Assembly: GCA_016916535.1 (NCBI GenBank)
Contig: CP070276.1
Location: 2,790,001-2,854,000 of the forward strand
DNA from: Dysgonomonadaceae bacterium zrk40
GTDB taxonomy: Bacteria > Bacteroidota > Bacteroidia > Bacteroidales > Dysgonomonadaceae
Direction: 5' to 3'
DNA length: 64,000 nt
Both the position numbers and the translations under genes were made by a program. Below, one piece after another: positions 9,125 through 18,075 of the stretch (position 1 is its first letter; every line of letters starts with the position of its first letter). The notes beneath the pieces are model-generated. The model saw nothing but the letters and a program-made list of their open reading frames with translations, ran no database searches and was not told the DNA's origin.

Positions 9125-9756
9125 GATGTAAGTTTATTTTTCAGACCGATCATGATGTTACGGCTGTAGGCTACAAAACCGAATGCCTGGCCCAGGATCA
9201 GTACGGGATCCAATCGGAACAGAGCGTAGGCGATGATCATAGTGGAGCCCAGTAGGCTGATGATCCAGAATCCCACCGGAAGTTCCGATTTGTGATGTGC
9301 CGCGGAGTAGATGAACTGATAGAGAAAGCGCAGGGTAAAAATCAACTGTCCTGCCGATCCGAACAGCAATAGCCAGAGGGGTACATCCCTGTTGTTGAAA
9401 AAGGTTTCGATGAAACCGGACAAGTCCCCCAACATGATACCCAAGGCCGCAAGAGGCGTCAATAGCAGGATTGCACGGATCAATAGAAGGGTCTTTTTCC
9501 AGAGTCCCTGAATATGCAGGTTCCAGAGGTAGATGTAATAGGATATGAACTGTCCCAGGATGATGGCAAAATCATCACGGAGCACCCCGTAGATGAACAA
9601 CAGGTAGGATCCCAGAATACTCAGGATCCAGAATGCCGGTGGTGAGAGAATTCTGCCTGCTTTTTCGGTGGCGATCCATTGGTATAGGATGCGTGCGGAA
9701 AAGAAAATTTGTGCCAGGAAGCCTATCGCAAATATCCAAATATTTCCTGTTTGCAT
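9121..9756 (-). CDS. LAB_N-domain membrane protein, two tandem domains
   Basis: A 211-residue membrane protein made of two copies of the domain found at the N-terminus of some lipid-A-disaccharide synthases (LAB_N, PF07578). The first copy (about residues 8-75) reads FLAQIFFSARILYQWIATEKAG...PPAFWILSILGS, and the second (about 130-200) GSAGQLIFTLRFLYQFIYSAAHHKSELPVGFWIISLLGS. No LpxB catalytic domain is attached. Such stand-alone proteins have no agreed function; neighbours of the GT2/ArnT type suggest a role in handling a lipid-linked sugar, for example transbilayer movement. It starts just downstream of the GT2 gene (stop and start three bases apart) and overlaps the following transferase by ATGA. 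Confidence 0.85.
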   Translation of the reverse strand: MQTGNIWIFAIGFLAQIFFSARILYQWIATEKAGRILSPPAFWILSILGSYLLFIYGVLRDDFAIILGQFISYYIYLWNLHIQGLWKKTLLLIRAILLLTPLAALGIMLGDLSGFIETFFNNRDVPLWLLLFGSAGQLIFTLRFLYQFIYSAAHHKSELPVGFWIISLLGSTMIIAYALFRLDPVLILGQAFGFVAYSRNIMIGLKNKLTS

Positions 9757-9759
9757 AGG

Positions 9760-10503
9760 TTAGTCGAGGTTGTGCTCATTGATCTGGTAGTTGATGGCCC
9801 GTTTCTTCATCCAACGGTAGGCGAAGCAATCGATGAAAGGTCCTGATAATCGGTTCCAGAGGTGATACTTCGAGGTGCCGGCGTTTCGTGGGTAGTGGCG
9901 TACGGGAACCTGTTTCACCTTTCCGTTCTGCAACAGGATCAGTGCTGGTAGGAAACGGTGCATCCCGTTGAAGAGCGGTATGCGTTTGGCGGCATCGGTG
10001 TGCATCACCTTCAATGGGCAGCCGGTATCCGACACTCCGTCACCGGTCATCATGCGTCTGTAACTGTTGGCAATCTTTGATTGAAGCTTCTTGAAGAATG
10101 AATCTTTCCGGTTGGCCCTGATGCCGGTGACGATTTCATAATCGGTGATATCCTCCAACAAGAGGTTGAAATCTTCCGGATCGGTCTGCATGTCGGCATC
10201 CATATAGCCTACGTAATCGGAGCAGATATGGTCAATCCCTGCTTTCAGGGCAGCACTCAAACCCCCGTTTTGTTTAAGGTCGAGATAGAAAAATGAATCG
10301 TTGCGGGCAGTGATCTCACGGATTCGTTGCAGACTATTGTCCTTTGATCCGTCGTTCACGAACAATACAGCAGTGGAGATGGCAGCGTGTGGCAGATATT
10401 GTCGCAGTTTGTCTTCCAGGGCGTATATATTTTCTTCCTCGTTATAGACCGGTATCACGATTGTGAATTTAAACGATACCGTAGGATTGTTCTTTTCCTG
10501 CAT
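9760..10503 (-). CDS. Family 2 glycosyltransferase (ArnC/DPM1-like)
   Basis: Cytoplasmic GT-A glycosyltransferase of 247 residues. It starts with the family signature FTIVIPVYNEEENI (about residues 13-26), has FVNDGSKDNS (about 48-57), and the metal-binding DxD in YMDADMQTDPEDF (about 99-111). It lacks the two C-terminal membrane helices of ArnC, resembling soluble dolichyl-phosphate mannose synthase-like enzymes. It probably loads a sugar onto undecaprenyl phosphate for the ArnT-like transferase. It is first in the operon, with a promoter-like pair upstream at 10526-10559. The donor sugar is unknown; the epimerase at the operon end hints at a uronic acid or hexose derivative. Confidence 0.88.
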   Translation of the reverse strand: MQEKNNPTVSFKFTIVIPVYNEEENIYALEDKLRQYLPHAAISTAVLFVNDGSKDNSLQRIREITARNDSFFYLDLKQNGGLSAALKAGIDHICSDYVGYMDADMQTDPEDFNLLLEDITDYEIVTGIRANRKDSFFKKLQSKIANSYRRMMTGDGVSDTGCPLKVMHTDAAKRIPLFNGMHRFLPALILLQNGKVKQVPVRHYPRNAGTSKYHLWNRLSGPFIDCFAYRWMKKRAINYQINEHNLD

Positions 10504-10525
10504 TTTGCTGACTTTGTTAATTCGT

Positions 10526-10559
10526 CAAAAGTAAACATTTTTTTGCTTAACCGTTCAAA
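10526..10559 (-). promoter_or_regulatory. Bacteroidota-type promoter for the GT2 operon
   Basis: On the minus strand a TTTG (10556-10559) is followed after 22 bases by TACTTTTG (10526-10533), matching the -33/-7 pattern of Bacteroidota housekeeping promoters. Initiation would fall about 15 bases upstream of the GT2 start codon. The spacer is slightly long. Confidence 0.5.
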
Positions 10560-10695
10560 TATGGCCTATTTTATCATTACATCAATATGGACCTATCTCT
10601 GTTAGTGATGGGCTTCAATATTGTTTCAGATGTACCCTGATTCTACTGATGTGATTCACATAAAACATAAGACCCACAACGGGAGGGATGTTTTG

Positions 10696-11607
10696 TTAGA
10701 AAACACTGTAGAAATCCGGTTTGATGCATATTCCTGCTCTGATCTGTAGATCTCTACGTTTGTAATCAAGCAGGCTGTCACCTGTGCCGCTATACAATTC
10801 CCCGAATATATATTGGTTGAATTTGTCCGAAATCTTAAAACCCGCCGTAAGTTTCAAATTTACGTCTTTCACACTTTTCCTGAGGCTGTAGGTGCCTGAG
10901 AGCCACCATTGGTTGTCCGATGTCTTGTAGTCAGCTGTAAAATAACCGGTTCCTCTGTAATCATACAAATCGATGTTCTCATCTTCATTCATGAAAGGGA
11001 TTATTACCTTAAAACTGACCGCCAGGTTGGATGTGAAAAAATATTTTCCTGATAAACCAAGCCAGTTGGTACTCCTTGAATCAAGGCTGTCTCTACCGTT
11101 GGATTCATGTTCCAACTGCAAGAAGGCTGCACCGGTAAGACGGTTGTCGACAATGATGTATCTCCCCAGTCCAATTCCCGGATTGTAGTTACTGTCCCTG
11201 AAGGGAGCAGACTTCTGATAGATATCCCAAAACGACTTTTGTGTATAGGTGAGATAGAGAAATGAGTTGAAGGGTAGCCTGCTTGTGGTAAGCCTGTGTC
11301 TGATGCTTACCTGAAACCTGGCGTCGGCAGTCTCCCCGTCAATGCTTTTGTTCAGTGGGATACCGGAGATAAAATAATTATCCTTATAAATCGAAAATGG
11401 AGGCAACCCGTCCATCTGGTTAATAATTTCATCCTCTGTGATCGCTAACTCCTGCCACTCTTGTGCCATTTTTGATTTTGCACTCTCAATAAGTCCTTTA
11501 AGCGGCAACACTACAGAATCGGCAGGTGCTGTCTTTGACTTAGCCGTTATTTCCTGTGTGAATAAAAGCATCGTCAGGATAAAAGATGACAATAATAGAT
11601 ACTTCAT
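10696..11607 (-). CDS. pldA: Outer-membrane phospholipase A (OMPLA/PldA)
   Basis: Secreted outer-membrane beta-barrel phospholipase A1 of 303 residues with an N-terminal signal peptide (about residues 1-22). The catalytic motif LEHESNGRDSLDSRSTNWL places His167, Ser169 and Asn181 with the same spacing as His142, Ser144 and Asn156 of E. coli PldA. In E. coli the enzyme degrades mislocalised surface phospholipids and maintains outer-membrane asymmetry. Alternating hydrophobic strands and a C-terminal aromatic residue (FYSVF) fit a barrel. It stands alone between the sugar operon and the efflux operon, both on the same strand. A 197-base AT-rich spacer with no gene separates it from the efflux genes. 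Confidence 0.9.
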   Translation of the reverse strand: MKYLLLSSFILTMLLFTQEITAKSKTAPADSVVLPLKGLIESAKSKMAQEWQELAITEDEIINQMDGLPPFSIYKDNYFISGIPLNKSIDGETADARFQVSIRHRLTTSRLPFNSFLYLTYTQKSFWDIYQKSAPFRDSNYNPGIGLGRYIIVDNRLTGAAFLQLEHESNGRDSLDSRSTNWLGLSGKYFFTSNLAVSFKVIIPFMNEDENIDLYDYRGTGYFTADYKTSDNQWWLSGTYSLRKSVKDVNLKLTAGFKISDKFNQYIFGELYSGTGDSLLDYKRRDLQIRAGICIKPDFYSVF

Positions 11608-11804
11608 TGTTTTAAAATTGGAATCACATTTTTCTCATCAAGTATGGTCAGTTTTTCTCGCATGGAATAGAAATTTATTTGTGCAAACTCATCATAAGTT
11701 ATTGTTGCGATTCTCATATTCTTTTATTGTTCTCTTTTACATTCGTTCCCGATAATGCACTTTTACATCTTTTACTGTTTGTTCTCAATTACAACCGTTC
11801 CCGA

Positions 11805-12941
11805 TTATCCTCTTTTCTTATAGCTGAGTATTGCCCAACTATTCAATACGATGGCAATCAGTGCCAATACAAATAAGTTGCCGGATACATCTGCCAGGGT
11901 GCTGCCGTTCAAATAGAGCATTCGAAAGGTCTCAGTGAGATAATTGAAAGGGTTAATGGTCGCAATCAGTTGAGCCCATGTTGGCATACTGGAAACAGGT
12001 GTGAACATACCACCCAACAGAACCAGAATGAGGATAAAGAACATCACCAGGAAGCTGGCCTGCTGCATTGTCTCAGAATTGTTTGAGATAATGATACCGA
12101 GTCCGGAAACAGAAATGATAAAGACAATCGCAGAGAAAAGTACGGCTATGGCACTCCCTGCCGGCCAGAGACCATATATCAGATATGTGACACTGATCGA
12201 GATGATCATCACCACGATACCCACGACCCAATAAGGAATCAGTTTGGCAAGAATGAAGTTTATTTTGCTTATCGGTGTGACATTGATCTGGTTGATGGTG
12301 CCGTTCTCTTTTTCCATCACAATGTTCAGTGCGGGTAAGATACCGCATATGATGGTGAGCAGCAGCACCATAAAGCCCGGAATCATGAAATTCTTATAAT
12401 CCAGCTTGGGATTAAACTTGTATTGTGGAATAATCTCAATCTTTGGCAACCGCATCAGGGACGCCCTAGATTGTGGGGGGACGGTATGCATGAGTTCATC
12501 GCGCAGATCAGACGAGAAATCGTTTGCGATCTGCATGATGTAATTACTGCCCAACAGCCCCTGCGTACCATTTACGGCGTTCACTGCCACACCCACGCCC
12601 GATGTCCTGGCTTTTACCACATCCCTATCGAAGGAGGCCGGTATCTCAAGAATCATATCTGTCTCCCCCGTTTCCATATTCATCATTGCTGTCCGGTAAT
12701 CGGGTGGCGTGTCGTTCAGATTAAAATAGTGTGAAGCGGCTATTTTGTCTGTCAGTCTCTTGGAATAGACACTTTTGCTGTGATCTACCACATCGATTTT
12801 GATGTTCTTTACCTCAAAACTTACTGCCCAGGGAAACACCAGCAACACCATGGTGGGAAACAGTACAATAAGTCTTGGAATCAACGGATTCCTGAACATC
12901 TGTTTAAATTCTTTTTCGATGAGATATTTTAATGTCTTCAT
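11805..12941 (-). CDS. ABC-2 type permease (YbhR/YbhS-like)
   Basis: Membrane subunit of an ABC-2 exporter, 378 residues. One N-terminal membrane helix (about residues 25-42) is followed by a periplasmic domain of about 130 residues and five C-terminal helices beginning near FMIPGFMVLLLTIICG (about 185). The family pattern MEKENGTINQINVTPI (about 210) is the cytoplasmic coupling region. It is last in an efflux operon whose layout (adaptor, two ATPases, two permeases) resembles the YbhGFSR system. It probably pairs with the permease encoded upstream. Confidence 0.88.
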   Translation of the reverse strand: MKTLKYLIEKEFKQMFRNPLIPRLIVLFPTMVLLVFPWAVSFEVKNIKIDVVDHSKSVYSKRLTDKIAASHYFNLNDTPPDYRTAMMNMETGETDMILEIPASFDRDVVKARTSGVGVAVNAVNGTQGLLGSNYIMQIANDFSSDLRDELMHTVPPQSRASLMRLPKIEIIPQYKFNPKLDYKNFMIPGFMVLLLTIICGILPALNIVMEKENGTINQINVTPISKINFILAKLIPYWVVGIVVMIISISVTYLIYGLWPAGSAIAVLFSAIVFIISVSGLGIIISNNSETMQQASFLVMFFILILVLLGGMFTPVSSMPTWAQLIATINPFNYLTETFRMLYLNGSTLADVSGNLFVLALIAIVLNSWAILSYKKRG

Positions 12942-13006
12942 AATTTTATGTTTAATCTGATCTTGGCTGTTTCTTTTCAGCGTTGAAACGTTGTAACAAG
13001 TAACGT

Positions 13007-14116
13007 TTAATCAAGTCGCTTTTTTGTTTTTGCAATGGTTATACCCAACAAGAACAGTGTCATCCCGATCATGATGAACAATTCTTTCCCGATCATGAGA
13101 AACCCCTGCCCCTGGATCATCACTTTGCGCACCGCCTCAATAAACCATCGTGCAGGGATAATCGATGAGAATGCCTGCAGTACGCGGGGCATATTGTCGA
13201 CGGGGAAGATCATCCCTGAGAGCATCAGAACAGGGATCATGGCTGTGATGGCTGAGACGATTACAGCATTAACCTGCTTATCTACCAACGTTGAGACGGT
13301 CAGCCCGTATGTCAGTGTCAGTATGATATAGATGAGGGCTATCAAAAAGAGCAACAACAGGTTGCCGTTGACAGGTACACCCAGGATAAAGTAACTCAGG
13401 ATGAGAATGATCAGGAAATCAACAAAGGAGATGATCATATAGGGAATGGTCTTCGCAAATATCATGGTCCCCTGTTTCAATGGTGATGCAAGCAGTACCT
13501 CCATGGTCCCTCTCTCCTTTTCGCGAACTATGGAGACTGATGTCATGATGGTACAGATAATCATCAGCACCAGTCCCATGATGCCCGGAACGAACATGTA
13601 GGATGATTTCATCAGCGGGTTGTAGATCATCCTGTTTTCCGTTTGAATCTGAAAGGGTATCTGCCTCAAATCTATTTGCTCCTGCTGAAATTTGGCGATG
13701 ATAGCCGACGCGTAGGTGGTGGAGATGGATCCCCTGTTGGGATCGGAGCTGTTTGACAGGAGTTGTACAGCCGCTTCTCCCGAGTGCACAAGACTCTCCT
13801 GAAAGTTTTGCGGAAACACCACAGCCAGGTCTAGCTCTCCTTTTCGCATCGATGCATTCATCTCATCCATTGAGTACATGTTACCCTGGTGATTGAAATA
13901 GGGGTTTTGTCTGATACGCTCAGCGATGCCGGTCGTGAACGCATCAGGTGTTGGATCATAGAAAGCCACGCGGATGTCCTGCACCTCCATGTTAATGGCA
14001 AAGCCAAACAGCAGGATCTCCACTACGGGCATCCCCAGGATGATCAGCAATGTCCTGTTGTCGCGCATGATGTGGCGGAACTCTTTTTTTACAAATGCAA
14101 TAAATTGTTTCATCAC
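13007..14116 (-). CDS. ABC-2 type permease (YbhS/YbhR-like)
   Basis: Second membrane subunit of the exporter, 369 residues, same architecture: one N-terminal helix (about 25-40), a large periplasmic region, then five helices from FVPGIMGLVLMIICTIM (about 175). VREKERGTMEVLLASPL (about 195-211) is the coupling motif seen in YhhJ/YbhS proteins. Its start overlaps the stop of the preceding ATPase by four bases. It differs enough from the downstream permease to suggest a heterodimeric channel. Substrate not readable. Confidence 0.88.
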   Translation of the reverse strand: MMKQFIAFVKKEFRHIMRDNRTLLIILGMPVVEILLFGFAINMEVQDIRVAFYDPTPDAFTTGIAERIRQNPYFNHQGNMYSMDEMNASMRKGELDLAVVFPQNFQESLVHSGEAAVQLLSNSSDPNRGSISTTYASAIIAKFQQEQIDLRQIPFQIQTENRMIYNPLMKSSYMFVPGIMGLVLMIICTIMTSVSIVREKERGTMEVLLASPLKQGTMIFAKTIPYMIISFVDFLIILILSYFILGVPVNGNLLLLFLIALIYIILTLTYGLTVSTLVDKQVNAVIVSAITAMIPVLMLSGMIFPVDNMPRVLQAFSSIIPARWFIEAVRKVMIQGQGFLMIGKELFIMIGMTLFLLGITIAKTKKRLD

Positions 14117-14853
14117 TCTCCCCTTTTAGCTTTACGTGCCAGTTGTTGAAAAACCTCATCCATCGTCTCGGCATTAAATCTGCGTCGTAGTTCAGCCGGT
14201 GTGTCCAGGGCATCAATGTGGCCATCAACCATGATTGATACACGGTTGCAATATTCTGCTTCGTCCATGTAGTGTGTGGTAACAAAGACGGTGATCCCTC
14301 TGTCGGCAGCATCATAGATCATCTCCCAAAACTGTCGTCTCATGGCCGGATCGACTCCTCCGGTTGGTTCGTCCAGAAAAACAATCCGGGGTTCATGAAA
14401 AATGGCAACGGAGAATGCCAGCTTCTGTTTCCATCCCAGTGGTAGATACTTTACCATGGTGTTGCGTTCCTGCTCGAAATTCAGTTGTTTCAACAACGCG
14501 TTGGTTTTTTCAGCAATCGCTTTGTCCGACAAACCATATATTCCCCCAAAGAGGCGAATGTTCTCCCATACTTTCAGATCTTCATACAATGAAAACTTCT
14601 GGCTCATATACCCAATGTTCCGTTTGATCTGTTCATTCTCTTTGATGATGTCATAACCTGCAACGGTTCCTTTGCCGGCTGTAGGCATGCTGATTCCGCA
14701 TAGCATCTGCATGGCAGTAGTCTTTCCGGCTCCGTTAGCACCGAGGAATCCGAATATTTCCCCCTCCATCACATCAAAAGCGATGTGATCTACAGCTGTA
14801 AAGTTGCCGAACTTTTTTGTCAGATCTGACACTTCAATTACTTTTACACTCAT
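14113..14853 (-). CDS. ABC transporter ATPase with altered signature motif
   Basis: Cytoplasmic nucleotide-binding subunit of 246 residues. Walker A is GANGAGKTTAM (about residues 38-48) and Walker B IVFLDEPTGGVDP (about 155-167). The ABC signature normally reading LSGGQ is replaced by LPLGWKQKL (about 135-143), a variant also seen in the second half of YbhF-type ATPases, so this is likely one half of an asymmetric pair with the ATPase encoded just upstream. Four bases separate the two genes. Together they correspond to the two halves of the fused YbhF protein. Confidence 0.9.
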   Translation of the reverse strand: MSVKVIEVSDLTKKFGNFTAVDHIAFDVMEGEIFGFLGANGAGKTTAMQMLCGISMPTAGKGTVAGYDIIKENEQIKRNIGYMSQKFSLYEDLKVWENIRLFGGIYGLSDKAIAEKTNALLKQLNFEQERNTMVKYLPLGWKQKLAFSVAIFHEPRIVFLDEPTGGVDPAMRRQFWEMIYDAADRGITVFVTTHYMDEAEYCNRVSIMVDGHIDALDTPAELRRRFNAETMDEVFQQLARKAKRGE

Positions 14854-14857
14854 ACGT

Positions 14858-15760
14858 CTAATTTGTCAATGCCATAAAACAATCTTCCACACTAGGTTCG
14901 ACAGGAGCAATGCGTACATCGCCGAATCCTTTATCTGCAAGGTGCTGCTTTAGTTCGTTGGGGTGTATTCCTTTTTCAACTGTAACATGATGCTTGTCAC
15001 CAAAAGCAAAGCTCGTTTTTATCCCTGCATGGTCACGCAGGGCAGTCAGCAGGGCTGACATTTGAGGACCCTCGACAGACCACAAAACCTCTGCATAATC
15101 ATCAATGATGCCCTGCGGTGTGTTGCTCGCTATGAACCTTCCATCACGAATCAGTGCGATCCTGTCGCAGCGACTTGCTTCGTCCATGTAGGCTGTGGAG
15201 ACCAAGATGGTGATCCCCTGTTCCCGCAACCGTCCCAGCATATCCCAGAACTCCTTTCGCGATACAGGGTCCACACCGGTAGTAGGCTCATCAAGGATTA
15301 GTATCTCAGGCTTGTGAATCAGCGCACAGCTCAATGCCAGTTTCTGTTTCATACCCCCGGAAAGGGCACCTGCACGGCGATTTTTGAACGGTTCTATCTG
15401 TTGGTAAATATCTTTAATCAGATAATAGTTCTCTTCAATGGTGGTGTGAAAGAGCGTCGCAAAGAATGCAAGGTTCTCCTTCACGCTCAGATCCTGATAT
15501 AGAGAAAAACGGCCGGGCATATAGCCAATGATTTGTCGTACTTTCCGGTAGTCTTTCACTACATCGAGCCCGTTCATGATTGCTATTCCGCTGTCAGGAA
15601 GGATCAGCGAAGCCAAAATCCGGAAGAGTGATGACTTTCCGGCACCATCCGGGCCGATAACACCAAATATCTCCCCATCATTCACCTGGAAGGAGATGCC
15701 GTTCAGAGCTTTTATGTTGCCCTTCCTGTAGCTTTTATTCAGGTTTTCAACTTCTATCAT
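14858..15760 (-). CDS. ABC transporter ATPase
   Basis: First nucleotide-binding subunit of the efflux pump, 300 residues. Walker A GPDGAGKSSLF (about 36-46), canonical signature ALSGGMKQKLALS (about 133-145) and Walker B ILILDEPTTGVDP (about 154-166) are all intact, followed by a C-terminal regulatory extension of about 80 residues typical of drug-exporting ATPases. It powers export together with the variant-signature partner downstream. The gene follows the HlyD adaptor by 30 bases. Confidence 0.92.
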   Translation of the reverse strand: MIEVENLNKSYRKGNIKALNGISFQVNDGEIFGVIGPDGAGKSSLFRILASLILPDSGIAIMNGLDVVKDYRKVRQIIGYMPGRFSLYQDLSVKENLAFFATLFHTTIEENYYLIKDIYQQIEPFKNRRAGALSGGMKQKLALSCALIHKPEILILDEPTTGVDPVSRKEFWDMLGRLREQGITILVSTAYMDEASRCDRIALIRDGRFIASNTPQGIIDDYAEVLWSVEGPQMSALLTALRDHAGIKTSFAFGDKHHVTVEKGIHPNELKQHLADKGFGDVRIAPVEPSVEDCFMALTN

Positions 15761-15790
15761 TTTCTTTTCTTGTTCATTGCTCCGTTGTGA

Positions 15791-16693
15791 TTATTTAAAC
15801 TTCACCTCCCCATACATGCCAATCTTCAGATAGCCATCGTTAGGAACAGCGATTTTTAGCGCATAGACCAGGTTGGCTCGCTCATTTTTAGTCTGTATTG
15901 TTTTGGGTGTGAACTCTGATTTGTCGGATATCCAACGGATCGTACCATTGTATGTTTTCATGTTGCCTTCACCGTTGTCCACCCTCACTGTAACCTCATC
16001 ATTCAGTTTAATCTGTGCCAGCTGGTCGTTTGTTACGTATGCTCTCAAAAAGAGGGTGCTTGTATCTGCAATTTTAAAGAGGGGAGTACCCATGGTGGCT
16101 AATTCGCCCGCCTCGGCATATGTATTCAGCACTGTTCCCGAAATAGGCGAAACGATTTGTGTCTTTTCAAGCTGATCGTTCAGCTGAGCAATCTGTATTT
16201 CGAGGGTAGAGCTTTGCGCGGAGATACTTTTGCTGCTCTTTTCCAGTGTTGAGGTCAGCGCCAAAAGTTGCTTCTGCTGGACGTTAATCTGTGCCTCTAT
16301 GTCATCGAGTTGCTTCTGGTTGGCTGCATTGGATGCAAGCAGGTTTTTTACTCGTGCCCGTTCTCTTTCCAGGGTTCTGATTTGTTCCTGAATTGCTGCC
16401 GTCTGCTTTCGAATATCAGGTTGTTGTGAGCGGATTCCTTCAGCATTTGAGAGAAGACTCATTTTCTGGAGGTAAAGTTGGGTGCTGTCTATCTGCCCCA
16501 CCTTCTGCCCTTCATTCAACTGATCCCCATCCTCTACCGTCAGATCAAGTAATACTCCGTTGGCTTGCGACGATACAATGATTTCCGTGGCTTCGAATGA
16601 CCCTGTGGCGTCATATTCTCCGCTGCTGTTGCTGCTGCATGAAAACAAGAGGTAGGTGAGAGAAAGTGCGGTTACTAATTTTAATGGCTTCAT
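15791..16693 (-). CDS. HlyD-family periplasmic adaptor lipoprotein (YbhG-like)
   Basis: Membrane-fusion protein of 300 residues that links the inner-membrane ABC pump to the TolC channel. The N-terminus carries a lipobox (YLLFSC, Cys19), so it is probably lipid-anchored. A biotinyl-lipoyl half-motif (SSQANGVLLDLTVEDGDQLNEGQKVG, described here in parts around residues 41-66) is followed by a long alpha-helical hairpin (about 75-175) and a second lipoyl half beginning VSPISGTVLNTYAEAGE (about 182). The order adaptor, ATPase, ATPase, permease, permease matches YbhGFSR. Confidence 0.9.
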   Translation of the reverse strand: MKPLKLVTALSLTYLLFSCSSNSSGEYDATGSFEATEIIVSSQANGVLLDLTVEDGDQLNEGQKVGQIDSTQLYLQKMSLLSNAEGIRSQQPDIRKQTAAIQEQIRTLERERARVKNLLASNAANQKQLDDIEAQINVQQKQLLALTSTLEKSSKSISAQSSTLEIQIAQLNDQLEKTQIVSPISGTVLNTYAEAGELATMGTPLFKIADTSTLFLRAYVTNDQLAQIKLNDEVTVRVDNGEGNMKTYNGTIRWISDKSEFTPKTIQTKNERANLVYALKIAVPNDGYLKIGMYGEVKFK

Positions 16694-16782
16694 AGTTCGT
16701 TGTTATTTTTGCTTGTTACTTATTTCTGTTATCAAACGCTTCAGTACTGCTCTAATTTGTAGTCTCTATGATGGTTGTACGA

Positions 16783-18063
16783 CTATTGGTTCACTGCATG
16801 TTTGAGTGAATAGATTGACATGAGGAATTGTATTTCGTGCAATGTCTTTGCCTGTTTTGCCGCTTCCTCCGAGTTAATCTCCTTCATCAGATCAGAGACA
16901 GTCATTGTGCCATTTTCCACCTTCACCTCAGCTGCTTCCCGAATCAGTGTTTGGTGACGTATGATCTCATCATCATCCTGCATTGTCTTTTGGAATTTTT
17001 CAACTTCTGTCTGCAGTTGTGGTATCTGCATCCTAAGGTTGTAGAGAAACGTTTTTCTTTGGCTATCAAGTGTCTGTTTTTGAAGATTGATCTTCTTTTT
17101 GTCGTTGTTGTACCTGTATAGATTACCAAAGTTCCATGATAAACGTACCCCCCCCAGGAAGTATGGTGAAAATTCGGTGTCAAACATGTTGAGCCCCGGC
17201 TTCCCATACCCTCCCTGTGCAAAAGCCGATAAGGTGGGCCTGTTTTTGGCTTTCAACAACGCATTCTGAATATCAATCACCTCCTCCTGTGCAGTGAACA
17301 CCTGCAACTCGGGACGGTTGATGATTGGACTAATCATTTCAGTTTCCGGATTTGGTTTTACAAATACCATTTCTTTGGTGAGTGTTTGCCCCGTTACAAC
17401 CGAAAGCATCCGCAGATAGGCATCCAGTGTTGCTTCCAATTGGATACGCTTTTGTTTTGCTTTGAGGATCTCTACTTTTATTGTACTCAGGTCGGTTTCA
17501 TTTGCCAAACCGTGTAACTGGTAAGTTTGCACATTGTCATAGTTGCGCTGTAATTCTTTTTCCAGAATCAACTGTTGCTGCAGGCTTTCTTTCATCAGCA
17601 GGATGCCGAAGTAGAGGTTGTTCACCCGTTCTCTCAAGGCGTAGACCTCTGTGTCCAGTTGCTTCTTCTCCAATTCAGAATTGGCTTTCAAGCTTTTTTT
17701 CTGTGCTGAGACATTGCCGCCATCCCAGATCAGCTGATTCAGTTCTGCCACAATTCGGTACTGATCCTGATCCGGTACCGGAATCTCTAGAGGCGGCATC
17801 CCATCGGGTATGTCCAACTCTATTTGAGTCACATCTGATTGCCATGTTGCCTGTGATGTAAGGATGCCTTGTGGGAGGTACGCCTTGTTTGCATTTGCGA
17901 GGCTGAACGCCTTTGTTTTCTCAATGATATCATACCTGGCCATGGCAGGGTAATTTGCTTCTGCCATCTTCTGAACCTCGTTAAGTGTGATAATCTGTGC
18001 TTGTAAAAACAAACTGTTGACGCAGATCAATCCTATGCTCAAAAGAAGTTTTTTCGATTTCAT
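16783..18063 (-). CDS. TolC-family outer-membrane efflux channel
   Basis: Outer-membrane factor of 426 residues with a cleavable signal peptide (about residues 1-22, ending LFLQAQ). The remainder is dominated by long amphipathic helices and two similar halves, as in TolC/OprM proteins (OEP repeats about 25-200 and 235-420). It would complete the envelope-spanning pump with the HlyD adaptor encoded 89 bases downstream. Its position directly after the TetR gene (12 bases) suggests that regulator and pump share a transcript. Confidence 0.88.
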   Translation of the reverse strand: MKSKKLLLSIGLICVNSLFLQAQIITLNEVQKMAEANYPAMARYDIIEKTKAFSLANANKAYLPQGILTSQATWQSDVTQIELDIPDGMPPLEIPVPDQDQYRIVAELNQLIWDGGNVSAQKKSLKANSELEKKQLDTEVYALRERVNNLYFGILLMKESLQQQLILEKELQRNYDNVQTYQLHGLANETDLSTIKVEILKAKQKRIQLEATLDAYLRMLSVVTGQTLTKEMVFVKPNPETEMISPIINRPELQVFTAQEEVIDIQNALLKAKNRPTLSAFAQGGYGKPGLNMFDTEFSPYFLGGVRLSWNFGNLYRYNNDKKKINLQKQTLDSQRKTFLYNLRMQIPQLQTEVEKFQKTMQDDDEIIRHQTLIREAAEVKVENGTMTVSDLMKEINSEEAAKQAKTLHEIQFLMSIYSLKHAVNQ

Positions 18064-18075
18064 ATATTTATCTGT

